DNA from: Luteibacter aegosomaticola
GTDB taxonomy: Bacteria; Pseudomonadota; Gammaproteobacteria; Xanthomonadales; Rhodanobacteraceae
NCBI RefSeq assembly: GCF_023078475.1
Contig: NZ_CP095741.1
Location: forward strand, 3,844,001 to 3,908,000
Reading direction: 5' to 3'
DNA: 64,000 bases
Both the position numbers and the translations under genes were made by a program. The stretch's first letter is position 1; each line of letters starts with the position of its first letter. Shown one piece after another: positions 8,952 to 16,089 of this stretch. The notes below the pieces were generated by a model. It was not told the origin of the DNA and ran no database searches. It was given only the letters and a program-made list of their open reading frames with translations.

Positions 8952-10619
8952 ATGTCCCACCACCATATCCGCCGCGATGTCGGCGCCTTCGCCCTGATGC
9001 TGACCGGCCTGGGGTCGATTATCGGCTCTGGCTGGCTGTTCGGCGCCTGGCACGCCGCCCAGCTCGCTGGCCCTGGCGCCATCTACGCCTGGATCATCGG
9101 CGCGGTCATCATCCTGTTCATCGCCCTGACCTACGCCGAACTGGGCGCCATGTTCCCCGAATCCGGCGGCATGGTGCGCTACGGCCACTATTCGCACGGC
9201 TCGCTCGTGGGCTTCATCGCCGGCTGGGCCAACTGGATCGCCATCGTCTCGGTCATCCCGGTCGAAGCCGAGGCCTCGGTGCAGTACATGGCCTCCTGGC
9301 CCTGGGAATGGGCCAAGTGGACCAAGGATCTGTACGTCGTCACCGCCGGCCATGGTGAGCTCACCCCGCCGGGCCTCGCCATCGCCGTGGTCCTGGTGTT
9401 CGTGTACTTCTTCCTGAATTTCTGGAGCGTGAAGCTCTTCGCCAAGAGCAACACGGCCATCACGGTGTTCAAGCTCGTGGTGCCGGCCGCTACCGGTATC
9501 GCCCTGATCTACACCAGCTTCAACCCGGGCAACTTCCACATCGGCGCCCACGGCGGCACCCATGCGATCGATATCTCGTCGATCCTCACGGCCGTCGCCA
9601 TCTCGGGCATCGTCTTCAGCTTCAACGGCTTCCAGAGCCCGGTGAACCTGGCGGGCGAGGCCCGCAACCCAGGCCGCAGCGTGCCGTTCGCGGTCATCGG
9701 CTCGATCCTGCTGGCTACCGTGGTCTATGTGCTGCTGCAGGTCGCCTTCATCGGCGCCGTACCGCCGGATCAGCTCGCCAAGGGCTGGGCCGCGCTGGAA
9801 TACGCCTCGCCGTTCGCCCAGCTGGCCACCGCCTTGCTGATCAACTGGCTGGCGATCCTGCTGTATGCCGATGCGTTCATCAGCCCCAGCGGCACCGGCG
9901 CGACGTACACCGCCACCACGGCGCGCATGATCTACGCCATGGAGCGCAACGGCCACCTGCCGAAGATCCTGGGTCATATCCATCCGCGCTTCGGCATCCC
10001 CCGCCCGGCGATGTGGCTCAACCTTGTGGTCAGCTTCATCTTCCTGTTCTTCTTCCGTGGCTGGGGCACGCTGGCGGCGGTGATCTCGGTGTCGACGATC
10101 ATTTCGTACCTCACCGGCCCGGTCAGCGTCATGACGCTGCGCCGCACGGCTCCGGAACTGAAGCGCCCGCTGCGTATCGCCGGCCTGCCGGTCCTCGCCG
10201 CGCTCGCCTTCATCTTCGCCACCGAGCTGCTCTACTGGGCCAAGTGGCCGCTCACCGGCGAGATTATCCTGCTGATGGTCGTGGCCCTGCCGCTGTACTT
10301 CTACTACACCGCCAAGAGCGGCTGGGAAGATTTCCAGCGCCACCTCAAGGGTGCCTGGTGGCTCATCGTCTACCTGCCCATCATGGCGGTGATCTCGTGG
10401 GCCGGCAGCAAGACCTTCGGTGGCCACGATTACATCCCGTACGGCTGGGATCTGGCGATCGTCGCCGTGTTCGGCGCGGTGTTCTATTTCTGGGGCGTGA
10501 AGTCGGGCTGGCGTACCCCGATGGTGGAGGCCGCGCGCTTCCATCACGATGATGAGCACGGCGAACCGGTGCTTCCGCCGAGTGCGGATGAAGCTGAGGC
10601 CACTACCGGCCATCGCTAA
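8952..10619 (+). CDS. APC family amino acid permease
   Basis: A 555-residue inner-membrane transporter of the amino acid-polyamine-organocation superfamily. The N-terminal helix carries the substrate-binding glycine motif (GLGSIIGSGWLFGAW). Helices continue through GFQSPVNLAGEARNPGRSVP, a highly conserved loop of the family, and about twelve membrane segments are visible. The longer C-terminus, with extra aromatic helices and a charged tail, resembles aspartate:proton symporter-type members, but the substrate cannot be read from sequence. The ATG at 8952 has GGAG six bases upstream; the open frame extends to 8886 with no further evidence. An intrinsic terminator follows directly. Confidence 0.9.
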   Translation: MSHHHIRRDVGAFALMLTGLGSIIGSGWLFGAWHAAQLAGPGAIYAWIIGAVIILFIALTYAELGAMFPESGGMVRYGHYSHGSLVGFIAGWANWIAIVSVIPVEAEASVQYMASWPWEWAKWTKDLYVVTAGHGELTPPGLAIAVVLVFVYFFLNFWSVKLFAKSNTAITVFKLVVPAATGIALIYTSFNPGNFHIGAHGGTHAIDISSILTAVAISGIVFSFNGFQSPVNLAGEARNPGRSVPFAVIGSILLATVVYVLLQVAFIGAVPPDQLAKGWAALEYASPFAQLATALLINWLAILLYADAFISPSGTGATYTATTARMIYAMERNGHLPKILGHIHPRFGIPRPAMWLNLVVSFIFLFFFRGWGTLAAVISVSTIISYLTGPVSVMTLRRTAPELKRPLRIAGLPVLAALAFIFATELLYWAKWPLTGEIILLMVVALPLYFYYTAKSGWEDFQRHLKGAWWLIVYLPIMAVISWAGSKTFGGHDYIPYGWDLAIVAVFGAVFYFWGVKSGWRTPMVEAARFHHDDEHGEPVLPPSADEAEATTGHR

Positions 10620-10651
10620 AAAAAAAAGCGCCCAATCGGGCGCTTTTTTTT
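10620..10651. terminator. bidirectional intrinsic terminator
   Basis: The stem GCGCCC with loop AATC and GGGCGC is flanked by a run of eight A on the left and eight or nine T on the right. It begins at the base after the permease stop. The A and T tracts make it usable from both strands. Confidence 0.93.
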
Positions 10652-10767
10652 ACTGGCCATGCAGCAGCGGGAGTGTCGGCTGCATCGCGCGCAGTGCATC
10701 GGTTCATTCGCTGACGCGAATGCGTGTGTTGAGCGGCTTGGGCCGCCTTAGGCTGGATGTCGGGCGG

Positions 10768-10905
10768 GACTCGGGGGCGTTCAGGGCCTTGCGGCCGCCA
10801 GTCGCGGACCTTCGGACCGGGCCGTAGGCACCCTATTCGCGAAACGCGATGTGCAAGGCGGCCCTCCGCTCATGTCGGCCGCAAGGCCCTGACCGCCCCC
10901 GAGTC
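10768..10905 (+). other. long-stem structured element, copy A
   Basis: The outer stem has arms 10768-10795 and 10878-10905: 28 bases with a single mismatch in the middle. It encloses an 82-base core starting CGCCAGTCGCGGACCTTCGG and ending CGGCCCTCCGCTCATGTCG. The core reappears almost unchanged in copy B on the other strand, but copy B has a completely different outer stem that is also self-complementary. Retained pairing with changed sequence suggests selection on structure, as RNA or single-stranded DNA. I cannot name the family. Confidence 0.65.
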
Positions 10906-11015
10906 CACACGTCTCGTTACGTGGAGCACAAGCCTGTACACCGAAACCCAGCATCCTGTCGGCAGCGCCACTGCACGCCGCAAGCTCTCCTGCAATCAAC
11001 CTCGTCGCTGATTGC

Positions 11016-11143
11016 GCGGGTGGGCAAGCCCTGGGGGTCGACATGAGCGGAGGGCCGCCGAGCGCATCGATTATCGCGAAAGCTGCGCCTACGGCCCGGT
11101 CCGCAGGTCCGCGACTGGCGGCCCCCAGGGCTTGCCCACCCGC
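11016..11143 (-). other. long-stem structured element, copy B (opposite strand)
   Basis: The outer stem has arms 11016-11037 and 11122-11143, 22 bases with perfect complementarity (GCGGGTGGGCAAGCCCTGGG and its partner). Read on the minus strand, the 84-base core between them matches copy A: about the first 33 bases differ at one position and the last 21 or so are identical. The central part is variable around a shared TTCGCGA. Confidence 0.65.
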
Positions 11144-11253
11144 AGCTTCCTCATCGCAACAAGTACGAGGCGGCGAACGCCGCTCAACACACGCATTCGC
11201 GCCAGCGAATGAACCGAGCACTGCGTGCGCTCAAGCACACGTTCGTCCGAGCA

Positions 11254-12321
11254 TCAGACGAGCGCGAGGACGTCACCCAACAGTGCCTGTGCGGTGATTT
11301 CCGGGCCCGCACCCGGACCCTGGATGACCAGTGGCGTGGAGTGATAGCGGGTCGTCGTGAGGGCGAACTGGTTGTCGGTGCCGGAGAGGCGCGAGGCCGG
11401 ATGGTCCAGACCCACTTCGACCAGGCCCACGCGGGCACGGCCGCGCTGGTTAAGGCGTGCGAGGTAGCGCAGCACCTTGCCGTTGGCCTTGGCCTCGGCG
11501 TGGCGGCGCGCCAGCGGTTCGTCGAGCTCCTGCAGGCGCTCGAGGAACACCTTGGTGTCGACGCCACGCAGTGCTTCGGGGACGAGGCTTTCCACCTCGA
11601 CCTCGTCGCTACCCAGGGAGAACCCCGCGTGGCGGGCGATGATCAGCAGCTTGCGGGCAACGTCTTCGCCGGAGAGATCCGAGCGCGGATCCGGCTCGGT
11701 GAAGCCCAGGCGGCGCGCGTCGCTGAGCAGCGCCGAGAACGGGCGCGAGCCGTCGTACTGGTTGAACAGCCAGGAGAGCGAGCCCGAGAAGACGCCTTCG
11801 AGGGTCAACAGGCTATCGCCGCAGCGGCGAAGGCGGCGCAGGGTCGAGAGCACCGGCAGGCCTGCGCCCACGGTGGCAGCATCGCCGTACACCGCACCGC
11901 TGGCCGACGCGGCCTGGAGCGCGCGCCAGCCCTGGAGATGGCCGCCGGCGAGTGCTTTGTTGGCGGTGACCACGTGATATCCGCGTTCCAGCCACTCGGC
12001 ATGCCGGGTGGCCTCCTTCGTACACGCCGTGGCGTCGATAACCACCTTGCGCGCTGCGCCCGTCGCATCGAGCGCGGCGAGCAGCGGGCCGTTGTCACGG
12101 CCGTCGCGGGCTTTGGCGAGGGCATCGGGCACCTCAGCAGGGCGCAGGCCATCGGCAAGGACATGCTGGCGGCGCGAGTTGGCTGCGCCGACGAGGCGCA
12201 GGGAGCCGGCGGCCGGGGTAGCGAGGAGCGTGAGCAGCGCGCGACCGACCACGCCGGTGCCTAGCAGCACGACAGCCGTATGCGGCGCCTCCGGCGCCAG
12301 GGGAGCGACCACCGCGCTCAT
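11254..12321 (-). CDS. hom: homoserine dehydrogenase
   Basis: A 355-residue monofunctional homoserine dehydrogenase that reduces aspartate semialdehyde to L-homoserine with NAD(P)H in the cytosol. The N-terminal Rossmann motif is LLGTGVVGRALL. Later signatures include TANKALAGGHLQGW and GIFSGSLSWLFNQYD-like sequence around the catalytic domain (EGVFSGSLSWLFNQYDGSRP). It has no ACT domain and no aspartokinase fusion, unlike E. coli ThrA or MetL. Its start overlaps the metB stop by 4 bases (ATGA). As last gene of metX-metB-hom it feeds homoserine to MetX and lies under the upstream SAM riboswitch. Confidence 0.95.
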   Translation of the reverse strand: MSAVVAPLAPEAPHTAVVLLGTGVVGRALLTLLATPAAGSLRLVGAANSRRQHVLADGLRPAEVPDALAKARDGRDNGPLLAALDATGAARKVVIDATACTKEATRHAEWLERGYHVVTANKALAGGHLQGWRALQAASASGAVYGDAATVGAGLPVLSTLRRLRRCGDSLLTLEGVFSGSLSWLFNQYDGSRPFSALLSDARRLGFTEPDPRSDLSGEDVARKLLIIARHAGFSLGSDEVEVESLVPEALRGVDTKVFLERLQELDEPLARRHAEAKANGKVLRYLARLNQRGRARVGLVEVGLDHPASRLSGTDNQFALTTTRYHSTPLVIQGPGAGPEITAQALLGDVLALV

Positions 12322-13514
12322 GCGCCGACCTTGCGTTTCGAGGTGATGTTGGCGACCGCCGCGGCGCGGGCGAGCGCGGATTCGAGGTCGTCGATCAGGT
12401 CGTCGCCGTCTTCAATACCGATCGACAGGCGCAGCAGGTTGTCGGCGATGCCAGCCGTGCGGCGCGCTTCCGGGGCCATCGCGGCATGGGTCATCGTGGC
12501 CGGATGCGCGACAAGGCTCTCGACGCCGCCAAGCGATTCGGCCAGCGAGAAGTACTGGATGCCATCGACGAACGCTTCGATCGCGTCGTCGCCACCACGC
12601 AGTTCAAAGCTCAGCATGGCGCCAAAGCCCTTCTGCTGACGGGCCGCCAGTGCATGGCCCGGGTGCGAAGCCAGGCCCGGGTAATAGATGCGCTCGACGG
12701 CATCGTGTCCTTCCAGGCGATCCGCAATGCGGCGCGCATTCTCTTCATGGGCGCGCAGGCGAACGGCTAGCGTACGCACGCCACGCAGCGTCAGGAAGCT
12801 ATCGAACGGCGAACCGGTCTGGCCGTTGCAGTTACCCCACCACTTCAGCTGCTCCGCGACAGCCTGATCGGCCGCGATCACCGCACCACCCACCACATCG
12901 CTGTGGCCGTTGATGTACTTCGTGGTCGAATGCAGCACCACGTCGGCGCCGAGCTTCAGCGGCTGCTGCAATGCCGGCGAGAGGAAGGTGTTGTCGACCA
13001 GCACCAGCGCGCCAACCGCATGCGCAGCCTGCGAGACGTGGCGCACATCGGTAATGCGCAGCAGCGGGTTCGACGGGGTTTCGATCCACACCAGTGCCGG
13101 CTTCGCAGCCAGGCCTTCAGCCAGCGCACTCGGGTCGTTGAAGTTGACGAAGCGCACGCTGAAGCGGCCCTTCTTCGCCCAGGCGTCGAGCAGGCGCCAG
13201 GTGCCTCCGTAGCAATCGTGCGAAGCGATGACGAGCCCGCCTGCCGGCACCAGTTCCAGCGCCAGCGCCACGGCCGACATGCCGGTGTTCGTGACGACCG
13301 CGCCCGCGCCCTCTTCCAGCTCGGTCAGCGCTTCGGCGAGCAAGTCGCGCGTGGGGTTGCCGCTGCGCGAGTAGTCGTAGGCACGCTTGCGGCCGAAGCC
13401 TTCGAACGCATAGTTCGTGGAGAGGTGCAGCGGCGGCACGACGGCGCCATGCTGCGTATCGGATTCAATACCGGCGCGGACAGCGCGGGTGCACAGGCGG
13501 GATTCACGAGTCAT
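12318..13514 (-). CDS. metB: cystathionine gamma-synthase (PLP-dependent)
   Basis: A 398-residue enzyme of the Cys/Met metabolism PLP family. It joins an O-acyl-homoserine with L-cysteine to give cystathionine. The PLP lysine is K199 in HSTTKYINGHSDVVGG. Other marks are YDYSRSGNPTRDLLAEAL, SHDCYGGTWRLLDA and VDNTFLSP. The ATG at 13514 gives a chain collinear with E. coli MetB (K198 there). It follows the metX stop by 2 bases and overlaps hom by 4. A cystathionine gamma-lyase role cannot be excluded from sequence alone, but position between metX and hom favours the synthase. Confidence 0.93.
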   Translation of the reverse strand: MTRESRLCTRAVRAGIESDTQHGAVVPPLHLSTNYAFEGFGRKRAYDYSRSGNPTRDLLAEALTELEEGAGAVVTNTGMSAVALALELVPAGGLVIASHDCYGGTWRLLDAWAKKGRFSVRFVNFNDPSALAEGLAAKPALVWIETPSNPLLRITDVRHVSQAAHAVGALVLVDNTFLSPALQQPLKLGADVVLHSTTKYINGHSDVVGGAVIAADQAVAEQLKWWGNCNGQTGSPFDSFLTLRGVRTLAVRLRAHEENARRIADRLEGHDAVERIYYPGLASHPGHALAARQQKGFGAMLSFELRGGDDAIEAFVDGIQYFSLAESLGGVESLVAHPATMTHAAMAPEARRTAGIADNLLRLSIGIEDGDDLIDDLESALARAAAVANITSKRKVGA

Positions 13515-13516
13515 GG

Positions 13517-14551
13517 TTAGCGGGCTCCGCAACAGTCGTTGAGTGCGTGACGCAGCACGGGGGCGAGCTGCACGGTTTCTTTGAGGAAGGCGTCGTGGCC
13601 ATACGGCGAATCCACGACTTCGAGGGTGGCGGTACCGCCGATGCGACGCTGCAATTCGCAGAGATCGGAAAGCGGCACGAGGCGATCGGAGGGGAAACCC
13701 ACCAGCGTCGTCGGCGCATGCACGCGCTCCGGCGCGATGTCATGCAGGTCGATCGATTCGGAAAGCGCGAGGAAACGCTGCGGATCGAAACGCTCGACGA
13801 AGCGGCGGCCGGCGTGTTCGAGATAATCCTCCACCGGGAAGTAGAAGCGGCCATCGCGCAGTTCGGGACCTGCGGCGAAACGGCGCGAAAATTCCTCGCT
13901 GCCACGGTACGTGGTCATGGCGAGCTGGCGGGCGAGTGCCAGTGCTTCATCCGTGCGGCCCGATTCGATGCCGAGGCGGACGATGCCACGCTGCACCGAA
14001 CGCTGCGCCGTCGAGAGCGGATGCGGGCGATGCGCGCCCGCAAGCAGCACGAGCGACTTCACCTTGTCGGCGTGATTGGCGGCGAAGGCCAGGCCGGTCA
14101 TCGCGCCGTAGGAGGAACCGATGAAAGCGTGGGCACGGCCGATACCGAGTTCGTCGACGAGCACTGCGAGCGCCGCGGCCTGGTCTTCGCTGGAGACCGA
14201 GTCGACACCGCCGATGTCGTCCGGCACCAGCCAATCGATGGAGAGCACGCGGCACTGGCCGAGATCGATGGCGCCGCCTTCGGACACCAGTTCCTGCCAC
14301 CATCCCTGGCGCTCACGGCCGGCGCAGACATCACGCGTGGCCGAGATACCGCCCTGGACGATCACCGTGGGCGCATTCGGCGCGCCGCACCACAGGTAGC
14401 GCACATCCACCTGCACGGCTTCGCTGCCGTACTTCGGCGTGAAGGTGACACGGCGGGTGCCGCGCTGCTCGGTGAGATCGGCGGCGCCACGCGGCGCGGT
14501 GGCTTCTGCCACATCGGAGAGGGGGATCACGGTGAGAGGCTCTGCTGGCAT
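13517..14551 (-). CDS. metX: homoserine O-acyltransferase, MetX type (probably O-succinyltransferase)
   Basis: A 344-residue alpha/beta-hydrolase-fold acyltransferase that activates homoserine for methionine synthesis. The catalytic serine is S147 in FIGSSYGAM, the aspartate lies in VGFPSDRLVP and the histidine in PYGHDAFLKE. Xanthomonadales MetX enzymes often use succinyl-CoA rather than acetyl-CoA; this is knowledge of the clade, not read from this sequence. The ATG at 14551 has AGGA about ten bases upstream. An upstream in-frame start at 14647 would lie within the 3' strand of the riboswitch P1 helix and is unlikely. It is the first gene of the operon. Confidence 0.92.
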   Translation of the reverse strand: MPAEPLTVIPLSDVAEATAPRGAADLTEQRGTRRVTFTPKYGSEAVQVDVRYLWCGAPNAPTVIVQGGISATRDVCAGRERQGWWQELVSEGGAIDLGQCRVLSIDWLVPDDIGGVDSVSSEDQAAALAVLVDELGIGRAHAFIGSSYGAMTGLAFAANHADKVKSLVLLAGAHRPHPLSTAQRSVQRGIVRLGIESGRTDEALALARQLAMTTYRGSEEFSRRFAAGPELRDGRFYFPVEDYLEHAGRRFVERFDPQRFLALSESIDLHDIAPERVHAPTTLVGFPSDRLVPLSDLCELQRRIGGTATLEVVDSPYGHDAFLKETVQLAPVLRHALNDCCGAR

Positions 14552-14642
14552 GTCCGGAGTTCCTGTCGGGTCGAGCCCCTGCGGAAACCTATAGCCGGAC
14601 TGCCAAGGCACGGTGCGCAAGAACGCGCCCGGCTCGGACATT

Positions 14643-14756
14643 CCCATCTATCGGGTTACGTGGCGAACCACGCACCGCAGGAGTTGGCACCGTTGCGGAA
14701 ATCCGCAGGTTGCCCCGGCTTCAAAGGGCCTGTCCCTCAGCCGGTCTCGATGAGTG
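14643..14756 (-). ncRNA. SAM-I (S-box) riboswitch
   Basis: Read on the minus strand, the leader contains the S-box core in order. P1 5' is CUCAUC, then come GAGACCGGCUGAGGGAC, GGCCC, UGAAGCC and GGCAACC. The P3 hairpin is UGCGG/CCGCA, followed by GGUGCCAACUCC. The P4 hairpin is GCGUGG/CCACG, and the closing P1 3' strand is GAUGGG. The kink-turn and SAM-pocket segments match the SAM-I consensus closely. It begins at the predicted transcription start and ends about 90 bases before metX. SAM binding should lower expression of metX-metB-hom. Confidence 0.93.
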
Positions 14757-14762
14757 GAACCG

Positions 14763-14808
14763 AGGTTACGCGCCGATTCCCGTCGTGTCAACAGCCGTAT
14801 AGACGTCT
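14763..14808 (-). promoter_or_regulatory. sigma-70 promoter of metX-metB-hom with a met-box-like palindrome
   Basis: On the minus strand, TTGACA (14786-14791) is followed by 17 bases and TAACCT (14763-14768). The start point would fall just before the riboswitch. Nine bases upstream of the -35 is the palindrome AGACGTCT (14801-14808), identical to the MetJ met-box consensus, with an adjacent 6/8 match ATACGGCT (14793-14800). Confidence 0.8.
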
Positions 14809-14838
14809 AAACACCCAAATATCTTGCGATAACCCCCT

Positions 14839-14933
14839 GTAGGAGCCCACCCTGTGGGCGACGCCGTTCGCGAAGAAGCAACAGGGCCTGAAGCGGAATC
14901 GCGAAAGATGTCGCCCACAGGGTGGGCTCCTAC
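14839..14933. repeat. GTAGGAGCCCACC-type palindromic repeat, copy 3
   Basis: The arms at 14839-14862 and 14910-14933 are identical to those at 6529 and 8322. The inner segment has the shared CCGTTCGCG, CAGGGCCTG and GCGAAAGAT landmarks. It lies between the divergent met promoter and the cysteine synthase gene. The next 70 bases to 15024 hold only a G-rich run with recurring GGCGG and TTTGGACGG units. Confidence 0.85.
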
Positions 14934-15024
14934 GGCGGTTTGGACGGATTGGGCGGTTTAGGTGGCATGGGCGGTTTGGACGGCCAGATGGGGTTCATGG
15001 GGCGGGCGGGTTAACATCGGGCCC

Positions 15025-16041
15025 ATGGCTACCTACCCCACCCTCAGCGCCGGCATCGGCCACACGCCCCTCCTTCGCCTGCGCCAGGCCTCGGAGGCCA
15101 CTGGCTGCGAGATCCTGGCCAAGGCCGAGTTCCTGAACCCGGGTGGGTCGATCAAGGACCGGACGGCCCTGGGCCTGCTGGACGACGCTGAACAGCGAGG
15201 CCTGGTCCGTCCCGGCGCCACCCTGGTCGAGGGCACGGCGGGCAATACGGGCATCGGCCTGTCCCTCCTGGGCAACAGCCGCGGCTACCGCACCATCATC
15301 GTCATGCCGGATACCCAGAGCCGGGAGAAGATCGACGCCCTGCGCGCCGCCGGTGCCGATGTGCGCCTGGTCCCGGCCGCCCCCTGGACCGATCCCAACC
15401 ACTACGCCGCCACGGCCTGCCGGATCGCCGCCGAGCTGAACGAGGCCGAGCCCGGCAGCGCCTGGTTCGCCAATCAGTTCGACAACCTGGCCAATCGCCA
15501 ATGGCACGAAGACCACACCGGGGCGGAGATCTGGGAACAGACCGGGGGCAAGGTCGACGGCTTCGCCAGCGCCTCGGGCACCGGCGGCACCATCGCTGGA
15601 GTGGGAAGGGCGCTGAAGGCCCGCCGCAGCGACATCCTGGTGGCCCTCGCCGACCCCGCCGGTTCCGCCCTGGCCAGCTACGTCAACACCGGTGAGACCA
15701 AGGCCGAGGGCAGCTCGATCACCGAGGGCATCGGCAACGGCCGGCTTACCGCCAACTTCCTGGATGCCCCGATCGACCTGGCCTGGTCGATCCCGGATAC
15801 CGAATCCATCCCCGAGGTCCACGCCCTGCTCCGCCAGGAGGGCTACTGTGTGGGCCTCTCCAGCGGCGTGAACATCGCCGGCGCCATCCGCCTGGCCCGT
15901 CATCTCGGCCCCGGCCATACCGTGGTCACGGCCCTGTGCGACAGCGGCATGCGCTACCAGGCCAAGCTATTCAACCCGGCCTTCCTGCGCGAGAAGGGCA
16001 TCGCCGTGCCCGACTGGCTGGCCGCGGCCTTCCCGGGGTAA
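15025..16041 (+). CDS. cysteine synthase (O-acetylserine sulfhydrylase), PLP-dependent
   Basis: A 338-residue fold-type II PLP enzyme that makes L-cysteine from O-acetylserine and sulfide. The PLP lysine is K44 in NPGGSIKDRTAL. The substrate loop is EGTAGNTGIGLS and the phosphate-binding loop is SASGTGGTIAGVG. Near the C-terminus, SSGVNIAGAIRLA and TALCDSGMRYQ are typical of the CysK/CysM group. It lies divergent from the methionine operon, whose MetB needs cysteine, so the two loci together cover sulfur amino acid synthesis. The ATG at 15025 has only a weak ribosome site. CysK versus CysM cannot be settled here. Confidence 0.92.
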   Translation: MATYPTLSAGIGHTPLLRLRQASEATGCEILAKAEFLNPGGSIKDRTALGLLDDAEQRGLVRPGATLVEGTAGNTGIGLSLLGNSRGYRTIIVMPDTQSREKIDALRAAGADVRLVPAAPWTDPNHYAATACRIAAELNEAEPGSAWFANQFDNLANRQWHEDHTGAEIWEQTGGKVDGFASASGTGGTIAGVGRALKARRSDILVALADPAGSALASYVNTGETKAEGSSITEGIGNGRLTANFLDAPIDLAWSIPDTESIPEVHALLRQEGYCVGLSSGVNIAGAIRLARHLGPGHTVVTALCDSGMRYQAKLFNPAFLREKGIAVPDWLAAAFPG

Positions 16042-16089
16042 ATCCGCGCTAGAATATGGGGTTAGCCCTTCGATGCGACCCCAGATTCC

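Larger units (their letters stand above)
10686..11229. repeat. large inverted duplication in a 600-bp intergenic region; outer arms
   Basis: The convergent space between the permease terminator and hom (10652-11253) has no convincing gene. Its outer limits are inverted copies of about 52 bases: 10686-10737, and 11179-11229 on the other strand. They differ at only three positions, one a single-base deletion. Each arm contains its own hairpin (CATTCGC, four-base loop, GCGAATG); the loop differs between copies (TGAC, TGGC) while the stem is kept. Between them sit two further long hairpins, listed separately, and smaller ones (CACGT/ACGTG near 10906-10921, GCAATCA/TGATTGC near 10992-11014). Confidence 0.8.

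Noticed and set aside
8892..10613. 573-codon minus-strand open frame opposite the permease
   Set aside because: The translation is a charged D/G/H/R-rich string typical of the antisense of a GC-rich membrane protein gene; the plus strand encodes a clear APC permease.
10781..11221. 146-codon minus-strand open frame across the hairpin region
   Set aside because: It runs straight through both long hairpins and translates the repeats twice (similar GGxG, RGPADRAVG-like pieces). It has no ribosome site or recognisable domain. The structure explains the sequence better.
10686..11229. CRISPR array
   Set aside because: The repeats are inverted, only two of each, and spaced irregularly; no direct repeats of constant length with unique spacers.
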